Assembly (NCBI RefSeq): GCF_014646275.1
Contig: NZ_BMND01000022.1
Span: forward strand, 62,001-126,000
Direction of reading: 5' to 3'
From: Streptomyces kronopolitis
GTDB lineage: Bacteria > Actinomycetota > Actinomycetes > Streptomycetales > Streptomycetaceae
DNA length: 64,000 bases
This document shows positions 16,372-24,778 of this stretch, piece by piece. Under the pieces are notes generated by a model, which saw only the letters and a list, made by a program, of their open reading frames with translations, was not told the DNA's origin and ran no database searches. The position numbers and the translations under genes are program-made. Position 1 is the first letter of the stretch, and the number at the start of each line of letters is the position of its first letter.

Positions 16372-17684
16372 CAGCGGAGGAACCCTTCGTAGTTGCGCTG
16401 CTGAAGCTGGCTCTCGATCTGCTTCACGGTCTCCAGGCCCACACCCACGATGATGAGGATGCTCGTCCCGCCGAACGGGAAGTTCTGGTTCGCGTTGAAA
16501 AGCACCAACGCCACTGTTGGTACGAGCGCGATCAGCCCCAGGTACAGCGAGCCCGGCCACGTGATCCGGTTGAGCACGTAGCTGAGGTACTCGGCCGTCG
16601 GGCGACCAGCCCGGATACCCGGGATGAAGCCACCATACTTCTTCATGTTGTCGGCAACTTCTTCGGGGTTGAAGCTGATGGCCACGTAGAAGAAGGCGAA
16701 GAACACGATCAGCAGGAAGTACGTAACGATGTAAACCGGGTGATTTCCCTTGGTGAAGTTGGTGGCGATCCACGTCGCCCATGCCGCCTTCGACCCGCTG
16801 AACTGTGCGATGAGGGCTGGAATGTAGAGCAGCGATGACGCGAAGATGACGGGAATCACACCCGCCTGATTCACCTTGAGCGGGATGTACGTGGACGTAC
16901 CGCCATAGGACCGGCGGCCGATCATCCGCTTCGCGTACTGCACAGGGATGCGCCGCTGGGCCTGCTCGACGAAGACCACCAGGGCGACCATCGCCAGGCC
17001 GACCGCGATGACGGCGAAGAACTCGATCCAGCCGTCGGCCAGCTTGCCCTGGAGCTTGATCTGCCACAGCGCGCCCGGGAAGCCGGCGGCGATCGAGATG
17101 AACATCAGGATCGACATGCCGTTGCCGATGCCGCGGTCGGTCACGAGCTCACCGAGCCACATGATCAGGCCGGTGCCGGCGGTCATCGTGATGACCATGG
17201 TGATGGTGGTGAAGATCGAGTCGCTGGGCACGATCTCACTGGCGACCGGGCAGCTCTGGAAGAGCGCGCCGCTGCGGGCGGTGGCCACCAGGCCGGTGCC
17301 CTGCAGGATGGCGAGCGCCACGGTCAGATAGCGGGTGTACTGGGTGATCTTCGCCTGGCCGGACTGCCCCTCTTTCTTGAGGGCCTCCAGCCGCGGGATC
17401 ACCACGGTCAGCAGCTGGAGGATGATGCTCGCCGTGATGTACGGCATGATCCCCAGCGCGAAGATCGTGATCTGCAGCAGCGCACCACCGCTGAACATGT
17501 TCACCAGGGCGAACAACCCGCTGTTGCCGCCGGCCTGCTTCATGCAGGTCTCGACGTTCGCGTAGTTCACCCCGGGGACCGGGACATGTGCGCCGATCCG
17601 GTAGAGCACAACGATGCCCAACGTGAACAGCAGCTTCTTGCGCAGGTCGGGCGTCTTGAACGCTCGGGCGAACGCGGTGAGCAC
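16371..17684 (-). CDS. secY: Preprotein translocase subunit SecY
   Basis: This 437-residue protein has about ten hydrophobic segments and forms the protein-conducting channel with SecE (46733-47029) and SecG. It starts at GTG 17684 (VLTAFARAFKTPDLRKK) with GGAGG 4 nt upstream; earlier in-frame codons give atypical sequence. RKKLLFTLGIVVLYRIGAHVPVPG is the first membrane region. A hairpin between rplO and secY (17860-17893) suggests at least partial transcriptional separation from the spc genes. Confidence 0.97.
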   Translation of the reverse strand: MLTAFARAFKTPDLRKKLLFTLGIVVLYRIGAHVPVPGVNYANVETCMKQAGGNSGLFALVNMFSGGALLQITIFALGIMPYITASIILQLLTVVIPRLEALKKEGQSGQAKITQYTRYLTVALAILQGTGLVATARSGALFQSCPVASEIVPSDSIFTTITMVITMTAGTGLIMWLGELVTDRGIGNGMSILMFISIAAGFPGALWQIKLQGKLADGWIEFFAVIAVGLAMVALVVFVEQAQRRIPVQYAKRMIGRRSYGGTSTYIPLKVNQAGVIPVIFASSLLYIPALIAQFSGSKAAWATWIATNFTKGNHPVYIVTYFLLIVFFAFFYVAISFNPEEVADNMKKYGGFIPGIRAGRPTAEYLSYVLNRITWPGSLYLGLIALVPTVALVLFNANQNFPFGGTSILIIVGVGLETVKQIESQLQQRNYEGFLR

Positions 17685-17859
17685 GGTGCCTCCTGCGCCT
17701 CCCGCCTCGAATGCGGGAGGTGACGGTCTTGAGGATCGACGAATACTTGGCGGCCACAACCGTGCGGAAATCGGTCCGCGCGGCGGGGGCCGGGGCCGGG
17801 GCCCCGGAAATAACGGTCCATGCCACCTTACCGGCGACGGAACCCCCGTGGAACGACCA

Positions 17860-17893
17860 ACCGGGGATGCCCCAATCGATGGGCATCCCCGGT
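17860..17893 (-). terminator. Perfect 13-bp hairpin between rplO and secY
   Basis: Bases 17860-17872 pair perfectly with 17881-17893 around an 8-nt loop (CAATCGAT), 17 bp after the rplO stop. The sequence after it on the minus strand is only mildly T-rich. It could act as a terminator or attenuator that lowers secY expression relative to ribosomal proteins. Confidence 0.55.
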
Positions 17894-17910
17894 CAGTTGA
17901 ACCGAACAGC

Positions 17911-18366
17911 TCAGATGAGCTCGGTCACGCTGCCGCCGGCAGCGGCGATCTTCTCCTTGGCGGAGCCGGAAACGGCGTCAACCGAAACCTGCAGCGCCAC
18001 GGAGACCTCGCCGGCGCCGAGCACCTTGACGAGCTCGTTCTTGCGCACCGCGCCCTTGGCGACCAGATCGGCCACCGTGACCTCGCCACCCTGCGGGTAG
18101 AGCGCGGCCAGCTTGTCCAGGTTCACGACCTGGAACTGCTTGTGGGCGGGGTTCTTGAAGCCCTTCAGCTTCGGGAGGCGCATGTGGAGGGGCATCTGCC
18201 CGCCCTCGAAGCGCTCCGGAACCTGGTAACGGGCCTTCGTGCCCTTGGTACCACGACCAGCGGTCTTACCCTTGGACGCCTCACCACGACCGACACGGGT
18301 CTTGGCGGTCTTGGCACCCGGGGCGGGCCGGAGGTTGTGGACCTTCAGCGGGTTGTTTTCCGCCAT
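17911..18366 (-). CDS. rplO: 50S ribosomal protein L15
   Basis: This 151-residue L15 starts MAENNPLKVHNLRPAPGAKTAKTRVGRG, then the glycine/lysine-rich extension GEASKGKTAGRGTKG that threads into 23S rRNA. The C-terminal domain has KVLGAGEVSVALQVSVDAVSGSAKEKI. The ATG at 18366 lies two bases before the rpmD stop, so it is coupled to rpmD. Confidence 0.96.
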   Translation of the reverse strand: MAENNPLKVHNLRPAPGAKTAKTRVGRGEASKGKTAGRGTKGTKARYQVPERFEGGQMPLHMRLPKLKGFKNPAHKQFQVVNLDKLAALYPQGGEVTVADLVAKGAVRKNELVKVLGAGEVSVALQVSVDAVSGSAKEKIAAAGGSVTELI

Positions 18367-18367
18367 G

Positions 18368-18550
18368 TCAGTCGACCTCCTCAACCGTCACGAGGTGGCG
18401 GACGGTGTGCACCATGCCGCGGAACTCGGGACGGTCCTCCTTGACAACCACGTCGTTGAGCCGCTTGAGGCCCAGCGAACGAAGGGTGTCGCGGTGATTC
18501 TGCTTGCTACCGATGAAGGACTTCGTCTGCGTGATCTTGAGGTGCGCCAT
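18368..18550 (-). CDS. rpmD: 50S ribosomal protein L30
   Basis: This 60-residue L30 (MAHLKITQTKSFIGSKQNHR and RLNDVVVKEDRPEFRGMVHTV) matches the bacterial family over its whole length. Its ATG overlaps the rpsE stop (TAATG at 18550), and rplO begins just after its stop. Confidence 0.96.
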   Translation of the reverse strand: MAHLKITQTKSFIGSKQNHRDTLRSLGLKRLNDVVVKEDRPEFRGMVHTVRHLVTVEEVD

Positions 18551-19152
18551 TACGCGGTCACCCCTGCACGCGCCCGCAGCAGAGCGGCGGGAGCAACGTC
18601 CTCCAGCGGCAGGCCACGACGGGCCGCGATCTCCTCGGGGCGCTGAAGGCCCTGAAGCGCGGTCACCGTGGCGTGCACGATGTTGATCGGGTTCGACGAG
18701 CCGAGCGACTTGCTCAGCACGTCGTGGATGCCCGCGCACTCCAGAACGGCACGCACGGGGCCACCGGCGATCACACCGGTACCGGGGGAAGCCGGCTTGA
18801 GCAGGACGACGCCCGCAGCCTTCTCGCCCTGGATGGGGTGAGGGATGGTGCCCTGGATACGGGGGACCTTGAAGAAGTTCTTCTTGGCCTCTTCCACGCC
18901 CTTGGCGATGGCAGCCGGAACTTCCTTGGCCTTGCCGTAACCGACACCTACGGTGCCGTCACCGTCGCCCACCACGACCAGCGCGGTGAAGCTGAAGCGA
19001 CGGCCACCCTTGACAACCTTGGCGACGCGGTTGATCGCGACAACGCGCTCAACGTACGCGGTCTTCTCGGCGGCAGCGCCACCGTCGCGACCCTTCCGGT
19101 CCCGCCGCTCGCCGCCACCGGCACCGCTCCCGCGGCGCTGGGGTCCAGCCAT
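18550..19152 (-). CDS. rpsE: 30S ribosomal protein S5
   Basis: This 200-residue S5 affects decoding fidelity. The N-terminal 35 residues are a Gly/Arg-rich actinobacterial extension; the dsRBD-like domain starts at YVERVVAINRVAKVVKGGRR, and the C-terminal domain has GTGVIAGGPVRAVLECAG. The ATG has GAGAGAGG 8 nt upstream. Confidence 0.97.
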   Translation of the reverse strand: MAGPQRRGSGAGGGERRDRKGRDGGAAAEKTAYVERVVAINRVAKVVKGGRRFSFTALVVVGDGDGTVGVGYGKAKEVPAAIAKGVEEAKKNFFKVPRIQGTIPHPIQGEKAAGVVLLKPASPGTGVIAGGPVRAVLECAGIHDVLSKSLGSSNPINIVHATVTALQGLQRPEEIAARRGLPLEDVAPAALLRARAGVTA

Positions 19153-19198
19153 TGGAATTACCTCTCTCTGTTACGTCCGCTAGCTCCGGAACCGGGGC

Positions 19199-19582
19199 TT
19201 AGAACTTCAGCCCGGCTTCGCGGGCGGCGTCGGCCAGAGCGGCAATCCGCCCGGCGTACTGCTTGCCACCACGGTCGAACACGACGGCCTCGACACCGGC
19301 GGCCTTGGCACGCTCAGCGACCAGGGAGCCGACCTTCTGGGCCTGGGCGCTCTTGTCGCCCTCGCCACCGCGGATCGACGCGTCCAGGCTCGACGCCGAG
19401 GCCAGCGTGTGGCCCTGGATGTCGTCGATGACCTGCGCGGTGATGCCACGGTTGGACCGCGTCACCACCAGACGCGGACGCTCCGGGGTACCCGAAATCC
19501 GCTTACGGATGCGGATGTGGCGCCGCTTGGCGGCGGCCCGCTTGTAAGCGTCGCCCTTGGCGATCTTCACACCGTATGCCAT
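19199..19582 (-). CDS. rplR: 50S ribosomal protein L18
   Basis: This 127-residue L18 binds 5S rRNA. It has RIRKRISGTPERPRLVVTRSNR and the C-terminal FDRGGKQYAGRIAALADAAREAGLKF. It lies three bases after the rplF stop with a weak ribosome-binding site, so coupling to rplF is likely. Confidence 0.96.
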   Translation of the reverse strand: MAYGVKIAKGDAYKRAAAKRRHIRIRKRISGTPERPRLVVTRSNRGITAQVIDDIQGHTLASASSLDASIRGGEGDKSAQAQKVGSLVAERAKAAGVEAVVFDRGGKQYAGRIAALADAAREAGLKF

Positions 19583-19585
19583 GGC

Positions 19586-20125
19586 TTACTTACCAGCCTT
19601 TCCGACCTTGCGGCGGATGACCTCGCCGGCGTACTTGACGCCCTTGGCCTTGTACGGGTCAGGCTTGCGCAGCTTGCGGATGTTCGCCGCAACCTCGCCG
19701 ACCTTCTGCTTGTCGATGCCCTCGACGCTGAGCTTGGTCGGGGACTCGACCTTGAAGGAGATGCCCTCGGGCGCCTCGACGATGATGGGGTGGCTGTAGC
19801 CCAGCGAGAACTCCAGGTTGGAGCCCTTCGCCTGGACGCGGTAGCCGACACCGCTGATCTCGAGCGCCTTGCTGTACCCCTGGGTCACGCCGGTGATCAT
19901 GTTCGCCACCAGCGTGCGGGACAGGCCGTGCAGGGCCTTGTTCTGACGCTCGTCGTTCGGGCGGGAGACGTTGATCACGCCGTCCTCACCCTTGGCGACC
20001 TCGATGGGCGCCACAACGGTGTGCGAGAGGGAACCCTTGGGGCCCTTCACCGCGACCGTGCGGCCCTCGATGGTGACGTCCACACCAGCGGGAACCTGGA
20101 TGGGCAGCTTGCCAATACGCGACAT
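19586..20125 (-). CDS. rplF: 50S ribosomal protein L6
   Basis: This 179-residue L6 (MSRIGKLPIQVPAGVDVTIE ... ends PYKAKGVKYAGEVIRRKVGKAGK) has two repeated L6 domains (about 10-80 and 90-165). GGAGG lies 8 nt before the ATG. It sits near the sarcin-ricin loop of 23S rRNA, where it helps bind elongation factors. Confidence 0.97.
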   Translation of the reverse strand: MSRIGKLPIQVPAGVDVTIEGRTVAVKGPKGSLSHTVVAPIEVAKGEDGVINVSRPNDERQNKALHGLSRTLVANMITGVTQGYSKALEISGVGYRVQAKGSNLEFSLGYSHPIIVEAPEGISFKVESPTKLSVEGIDKQKVGEVAANIRKLRKPDPYKAKGVKYAGEVIRRKVGKAGK

Positions 20126-20147
20126 TAGCTATTCCTCCGTTCCCTGG

Positions 20148-20546
20148 TTACCAGACGTAGGCGAGGACTTCCCCACCCACGCCCTTCTTGCTGGCCTGCT
20201 GACCGGTCAGGAGACCGTGGGACGTGGAGATGATCGCCACGCCCAGGCCGCCGAGGACCTTCGGCAGGTTGGTGGACTTTGCGTAGACCCGGAGGCCCGG
20301 CTTCGAGATCCGCTTGATGCCGGCGATCGAGCGCTCGCGGTTCGGGCCGAACTTCAGCTCGAGGACGAGGTTCTTGCCCACCTCGGCGTCCTCGACCTTC
20401 CAGCCGGTGATGTAGCCCTCCTGCTGGAGGATCTCCGCGATGTGCGACTTGATCTTGCTGTGCGGCATCCCGACGGTGTCGTGGTACGCCGAGTTCGCGT
20501 TCCGCAGACGGGTCAGCATGTCTGCGATGGGATCAGTCATGGTCAT
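20148..20546 (-). CDS. rpsH: 30S ribosomal protein S8
   Basis: This 132-residue S8 has MTDPIADMLTRLRNANSAYHD and the C-terminal GVAIISTSHGLLTGQQASKKGVGGEVLAYVW. S8 binds 16S helix 21 and represses the spc operon in E. coli; no S8 target is recognised here. The first ATG (20546) has AAGG 7 nt upstream and is preferred over the second ATG two codons on. The 239-bp gap to rpsN is unusually long for this operon. Confidence 0.96.
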   Translation of the reverse strand: MTMTDPIADMLTRLRNANSAYHDTVGMPHSKIKSHIAEILQQEGYITGWKVEDAEVGKNLVLELKFGPNRERSIAGIKRISKPGLRVYAKSTNLPKVLGGLGVAIISTSHGLLTGQQASKKGVGGEVLAYVW

Positions 20547-20785
20547 GAATTGGCCTTCGGCCTCTCTCGCCGGGGTTTCCTATGTGCGCCATCCCTCTCC
20601 CCGATCAGAGTCGGGACGGGTGCGGCGCGGGGACCTACGGCGTAGTAAGCGACGTTATGCGGGCTCGGCCCGCGGTCGGTCTCGGCGGCGGTGCGCCCAA
20701 ACCCTTCCACCCTACGGGAAAGAAGGGCCCGGGCGCCCACCGACCGAATGCTTACCGAGAGCTTCTGGTCATCCCAACTAAGGGA

Positions 20786-20971
20786 TTACCAGGAGCTCTT
20801 GGTCACGCCCGGCAGCTCGCCACGGTGAGCCATCTCACGAAGGCACACGCGGCACAGGCCGAACTTGCGGTAAACGGAGTGCGGACGGCCGCAGCGCTGG
20901 CAGCGCGTGTACGCACGCACACCGAACTTCGGCTTGCGAGCAGCCTTGGCAATCAGAGCCTTCTTCGCCAT
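20786..20971 (-). CDS. rpsN: 30S ribosomal protein S14, type Z
   Basis: This 61-residue S14 has four cysteines (C24, C27, C40, C43; motif TRCQRCGRP ... LCRVCLREMA) forming a zinc ribbon, so it is the short zinc-dependent form. Streptomyces usually also encode a zinc-free S14 elsewhere under Zur control (established knowledge, not visible here). It lies 5 bp after rplE. Confidence 0.97.
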   Translation of the reverse strand: MAKKALIAKAARKPKFGVRAYTRCQRCGRPHSVYRKFGLCRVCLREMAHRGELPGVTKSSW

Positions 20972-20976
20972 CTCGC

Positions 20977-21537
20977 TCACGCCTCCTTGAACGGGAAGCC
21001 GAGGTGACGAAGGAGGGCACGGCCCTCGTCGTCGTTGGTCGCCGTGGTGACCACGGTGATGTCCATACCCCGGGTACGGTCGATCTTGTCCTGGTCGATC
21101 TCGTGGAACATGACCTGCTCCGTGAGACCGAAGGTGTAGTTGCCCCGGCCGTCGAACTGCTTCGGGGACAGACCACGGAAGTCGCGGATGCGCGGCAGCG
21201 CGAGCGACAGCAGACGGTCCAGGAACTCCCACATGCGGTCACCGCGGAGGGTGACGTGGGCGCCGATCGGCTGACCCTCACGCAGCTTGAACTGCGCGAT
21301 GGACTTCCGGGCCTTGGTGACGGCCGGCTTCTGGCCGGTGATCGTGGTGAGGTCGCGGATGGCGCCCTCGATCAGCTTGGAGTCGCGGGCGGCGTCGCCC
21401 ACACCCATGTTGACCACGATCTTGGTCAGACCGGGGATCTGCATGACGTTCTCGAGCGAGAACTCGTCCTTCAGCTTCCCGGCGATCTCTTCGCGGTAGC
21501 GCGTCTTGAGACGCGGCGCGTTGGTGGTGGCAGTCAT
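20977..21537 (-). CDS. rplE: 50S ribosomal protein L5
   Basis: This 186-residue L5 is a 5S rRNA binder at the central protuberance. It has LENVMQIPGLTKIVVNMGVGDA, TGQKPAVTKARKSIAQFKLREG and RDFRGLSPKQFDGRGNYTFG. Its ATG overlaps the rplX stop by one base (TGATG). Confidence 0.97.
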   Translation of the reverse strand: MTATTNAPRLKTRYREEIAGKLKDEFSLENVMQIPGLTKIVVNMGVGDAARDSKLIEGAIRDLTTITGQKPAVTKARKSIAQFKLREGQPIGAHVTLRGDRMWEFLDRLLSLALPRIRDFRGLSPKQFDGRGNYTFGLTEQVMFHEIDQDKIDRTRGMDITVVTTATNDDEGRALLRHLGFPFKEA

Positions 21538-21860
21538 CAGATGTCCTCACCGGTCCGCTTGGCAACGCGGATCTTGTTGCCCTCGTCGTCGAAGCGGTAT
21601 CCGACGCGGGTGACGACCTTGTTCCCGTCCTTCTCCACAACCAGCTGCACGTTGCTGACGTGGACGGGAGCCTCGGTCGTCACGATGCCGCCGGTCTTCG
21701 ACCCACGAGCGGTCTGTCCGGCCTTGGTGTGCTTCTTGACCCGGTTGACACCCTCGACCAGGACGCGGTCCTCGCGGGGGAAGGCCTGGATGACCTTGCC
21801 CTGCTTGCCCTTGTCCTTACCGGTGATGACCTGGACCAGGTCGCCCTTCTTGATCTTCAT
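21537..21860 (-). CDS. rplX: 50S ribosomal protein L24
   Basis: This 107-residue L24 begins MKIKKGDLVQVITGKDKGKQGKV, the KOW motif, followed by VNRVKKHTK. It is an assembly initiator of the 50S subunit. It starts three bases after rplN and overlaps rplE. Confidence 0.97.
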   Translation of the reverse strand: MKIKKGDLVQVITGKDKGKQGKVIQAFPREDRVLVEGVNRVKKHTKAGQTARGSKTGGIVTTEAPVHVSNVQLVVEKDGNKVVTRVGYRFDDEGNKIRVAKRTGEDI

Positions 21861-21863
21861 CGG

Positions 21864-22232
21864 TTACAGCACCTCCGGCGCGAGCGAGATGATCTTCATG
21901 AACTTCTTCTCGCGCAGCTCCCGGCCCACGGGGCCGAAGATGCGGGTGCCGCGGGGGTCGCCATCGTTCTTGAGGATGACGGCCGCGTTTTCGTCGAAGC
22001 GGATGTACGAGCCGTCCGGACGGCGGCGCTCCTTGACGGTGCGAACGATGACGGCCTTGACGACGTCACCCTTCTTCACGTTGCCACCGGGGATCGCATC
22101 CTTGACGGTGGCGACGATGACGTCACCGATGCCCGCGTAGCGGCGACCGGAACCACCGAGAACACGGATGCAAAGGATCTCCTTCGCACCAGTGTTGTCG
22201 GCGACACGCAGTCGCGACTCCTGCTGGATCAC
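21864..22232 (-). CDS. rplN: 50S ribosomal protein L14
   Basis: This 122-residue L14 begins MIQQESRLRVADNTGAKEIL and has the conserved GRRYAGIGDVIVATVKDAIPGG. It sits at the subunit interface. The 104-bp gap upstream to rpsQ contains a palindromic GAAGCGCGAGTGCTTCGCGCTTC segment (about 22265-22288) whose role is unknown. Confidence 0.97.
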   Translation of the reverse strand: MIQQESRLRVADNTGAKEILCIRVLGGSGRRYAGIGDVIVATVKDAIPGGNVKKGDVVKAVIVRTVKERRRPDGSYIRFDENAAVILKNDGDPRGTRIFGPVGRELREKKFMKIISLAPEVL

Positions 22233-22336
22233 GTCTATCTCCTGATTGTCTGCCGGTTCCCGGCGAGAAGCGCGAGTGCTTCGCGCTTCTCACCGAGCCT
22301 GGCGGAACTGCTCCTAGGGCGTACCCCTAGGAGTGA

Positions 22337-22618
22337 TTACTTGGCCTTCTCGAGGATCTCGACGATGCGCCAGCGCTTGGTGGCGGACAGCGGCCGGGTC
22401 TCCATCAGGAGGACGCGGTCGCCGACACCGGCAGCGTTCTGCTCGTCGTGCGCCTTGAGCTTGTTGGTACGGCGGATGACCTTGCCGTACAGCGCGTGCT
22501 TGACGCGGTCCTCGACAGCGACGACGACGGTCTTGTCCATCTTGTCGCTGACGACGAGACCCTCACGGGTCTTGCGGAAGCCGCGCTCGTTCGTCTCAGT
22601 CACATTCTTCTCGCTCAT
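22337..22618 (-). CDS. rpsQ: 30S ribosomal protein S17
   Basis: This 93-residue S17 has the OB-fold core GLVVSDKMDKTVVVAVEDRVKH and RETRPLSATKRWRI-like C-terminus (MLMETRPLSATKRWRIVEILEKAK region). Its ATG overlaps the rpmC stop codon by one base. Confidence 0.96.
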   Translation of the reverse strand: MSEKNVTETNERGFRKTREGLVVSDKMDKTVVVAVEDRVKHALYGKVIRRTNKLKAHDEQNAAGVGDRVLLMETRPLSATKRWRIVEILEKAK

Positions 22619-22842
22619 CAGGCGCTCTCCACCGTCTCGATGCCCAGCTCGCGCTCACGCATCAGGGTGTAGATCCGGGCGATGTCCTTACGGACGGACT
22701 TGAGCCGACCGTGGTTCTCGAGCTGTCCGGTCGCCGCCTGGAAGCGGAGGTTGAACAGCTCCTCCTTGGCCTCACGAAGCTTGCCGACGAGGTCCTCGTC
22801 ATTCAGCTCGCGCAGCTCGGTCGCCTTGGTACCGGCCGCCAT
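22618..22842 (-). CDS. rpmC: 50S ribosomal protein L29
   Basis: This 74-residue, two-helix L29 (ATELRELNDEDLVGKLREAK, ARIYTLMRERELG) forms part of the exit-tunnel rim. The ATG at 22842 overlaps the rplP stop (TGATG), which decides it over the GTG one codon earlier. Confidence 0.95.
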   Translation of the reverse strand: MAAGTKATELRELNDEDLVGKLREAKEELFNLRFQAATGQLENHGRLKSVRKDIARIYTLMRERELGIETVESA

Positions 22843-23261
22843 CACGACTCACCTGCCTCGCGCCGCACGATGCGGCACTTCATCGGAAGCTTGTGGGCGG
22901 CGCGGGTCAGCGCCTCCTTGGCAACCTTTTCGTTCGGGAAGGACAGCTCGAACATCACCCGACCGGGCTTGACGTTCGCGACCCACCACTCCGGAGAACC
23001 CTTACCGGAACCCATGCGGGTTTCGGCCGGCTTCTTCGTGAGCGGGCGGTCCGGGTAAATGTTGATCCAGACCTTGCCGCCACGCTTGATGTGACGGGTC
23101 ATCGCGATACGAGCGGACTCGATCTGACGGTTCGTCACGTAAGCCGGGGTGACGGCCTGAATGCCGTACTCACCGAAGGCCAGCTCGGTGCCACCCTTGG
23201 CCATACCGCTGCGCTTCGGGTGGTGCTGCTTGCGGTGCTTGACCCTGCGAGGGATCAGCAT
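22842..23261 (-). CDS. rplP: 50S ribosomal protein L16
   Basis: This 139-residue L16 starts MLIPRRVKHRKQHHPKRSGMAKGG. It has RIAMTRHIKRGGKVWINIYPDRP and the RMGSGKGSPE loop near the A-site tRNA. It lies five bases after rpsC. Confidence 0.97.
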   Translation of the reverse strand: MLIPRRVKHRKQHHPKRSGMAKGGTELAFGEYGIQAVTPAYVTNRQIESARIAMTRHIKRGGKVWINIYPDRPLTKKPAETRMGSGKGSPEWWVANVKPGRVMFELSFPNEKVAKEALTRAAHKLPMKCRIVRREAGES

Positions 23262-23266
23262 GTCGG

Positions 23267-24094
23267 TCAGGCCTCCGTTCCGGGGGTCTCCGCCGGAGCA
23301 GCGGCTGCGGCCTCGGCCTTGGGGGCCTCGGCAGCGGCGTTCTGCTGCTGCGGCTTGCGGCCACCGCGGCCGCCACGCTCGCCACCGCGGCGCGGGCGGT
23401 CGTTGCCGCCACCGCGGGCCGGGCGGTTACCCGCACGGGCGGCAGCGTTCTCGGCACGCACCTCGGCGATGTTCTTGACGTCGCCCTTGTAGATCCAGAC
23501 CTTCACGCCGATGCGGCCGAAGGTGGTCTTGGCCTCGAAGAAGCCGTAGTCGACGTTCGCGCGGAGCGTGTGCAGGGGCACACGGCCCTCGCGGTAGAAC
23601 TCCGAGCGGGACATCTCGGCGCCGCCGAGGCGGCCACCGCACTGGATCTTGATGCCCTTGGCGCCGGCCTTCATCGTCGACTGCATGCTCTTACGCATGG
23701 CGCGACGGAAGGAGACGCGGGAGGACAGCTGCTCGGCGACGGCCTGGGCCACCAGCTGAGCGTCCACCTCGGGGTTCTTGACCTCGAGGATGTTCAGCTG
23801 GACCTGCTTGCCGGTCAGCTTCTCCAGCTCGCCGCGGATGCGGTCCGCCTCGGCGCCGCGGCGGCCGATGACGATGCCCGGACGAGCGGTGTGGATGTCA
23901 ACGCGGACGCGCTCACGGGTGCGCTCGATCTCCACCTTGGAGATACCGGCGCGCTCCATGCCCTTCGTCATCATGCGACGAATGGCGACGTCTTCCTTGA
24001 CGTAGTCCTTGTACAGCTTGTCGGCGTACCAACGCGACTTGAAGTCGGTGGTGATGCCGAGCCGGAACCCGTGCGGGTTAACCTTCTGGCCCAT
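23267..24094 (-). CDS. rpsC: 30S ribosomal protein S3
   Basis: This 275-residue S3 has the KH domain with GRRGAEADRIRGELEKLTGK (about 90-110) and the S3 C-terminal domain up to IGVKVWIYKGD. It ends with a roughly 60-residue Arg/Gly then Ala/Glu-rich tail typical of actinobacteria. S3 lines the mRNA entry tunnel. The ATG overlaps the rplV stop (TAATG). Confidence 0.97.
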   Translation of the reverse strand: MGQKVNPHGFRLGITTDFKSRWYADKLYKDYVKEDVAIRRMMTKGMERAGISKVEIERTRERVRVDIHTARPGIVIGRRGAEADRIRGELEKLTGKQVQLNILEVKNPEVDAQLVAQAVAEQLSSRVSFRRAMRKSMQSTMKAGAKGIKIQCGGRLGGAEMSRSEFYREGRVPLHTLRANVDYGFFEAKTTFGRIGVKVWIYKGDVKNIAEVRAENAAARAGNRPARGGGNDRPRRGGERGGRGGRKPQQQNAAAEAPKAEAAAAAPAETPGTEA

Positions 24095-24441
24095 TACCGG
24101 GTTCCTTCCTTGCTGCTGACGACCACGGTGATGTGGCTGGTCCGCTTGCGGATCCGGTAGGCACGGCCCTGGGCACGCGGACGGAACCGCTTCAGGGTCG
24201 GGCCCTCGTCGACGTATGCCTCGGAGATGACGAGGCTGCCGGCGTCGGTGTGGTCGTAGTTGTGCGCGGCGTTGGCAATGGCGCTGTCCAGCACCTTGCC
24301 CACCGGCACGCTCGCGGCCTGCGGGGCGAAACGCAGGACCGCCTGAGCCTCCGTGGCATTCATGCCACGGATAAGGTCCACCACGCGGCGGGCCTTCATG
24401 GGCGTGACGCGGATGTACCGCGCCTGGGCCCTGGCTTCCAT
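24094..24441 (-). CDS. rplV: 50S ribosomal protein L22
   Basis: This 115-residue L22 starts MEARAQARYIRVTPMKARRV, and the tunnel hairpin region TLKRFRPRAQGRAYRIRKRTSH follows. AAGGGA lies 5 nt before ATG 24441. An in-frame ATG at 24465 (MTDTEGTTMEARA) would add eight residues and cannot be fully excluded. The tunnel loop residues show no macrolide-resistance-type deletion. Confidence 0.95.
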   Translation of the reverse strand: MEARAQARYIRVTPMKARRVVDLIRGMNATEAQAVLRFAPQAASVPVGKVLDSAIANAAHNYDHTDAGSLVISEAYVDEGPTLKRFRPRAQGRAYRIRKRTSHITVVVSSKEGTR

Positions 24442-24484
24442 GGTTGTCCCTTCGGTGTCAGTCATAGTCTTCGCACTCCGCCGA

Positions 24485-24766
24485 TCAACGACGCCGCGAC
24501 TTGCGGTCGTCCTTCTCGTGGCCGCGGAAGGTGCGGGTCGGCGCAAACTCGCCGAGCTTGTGGCCGACCATCGACTCGGTGACGAACACCGGGACGTGCT
24601 TGCGGCCGTCGTGCACCGCGATCGTGTGGCCGAGCATGGCCGGGACGATCATGGAGCGGCGGGACCAGGTCTTGATGACGTTCTTGGTGCCGGCATCGTT
24701 CTGAACATCCACCTTCTTGGAAAGGTGGTCGTCGACGAAGGGCCCCTTCTTGAGACTGCGCGGCAT
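24485..24766 (-). CDS. rpsS: 30S ribosomal protein S19
   Basis: This 93-residue S19 starts MPRSLKKGPFVDDHLSKKVD and has TWSRRSMIVPAMLGHTIAVH and HKLGEFAPTRTFRGH. It contacts S13 and the A-site finger. It lies 12 bp after rplB. Confidence 0.97.
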   Translation of the reverse strand: MPRSLKKGPFVDDHLSKKVDVQNDAGTKNVIKTWSRRSMIVPAMLGHTIAVHDGRKHVPVFVTESMVGHKLGEFAPTRTFRGHEKDDRKSRRR

Positions 24767-24778
24767 CTAAACCCGCTC

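Noticed and set aside
22265..22288. Palindrome between rplN and rpsQ as an operator
   Set aside because: It is short and lies within the S10 operon without a promoter match; no support beyond symmetry.
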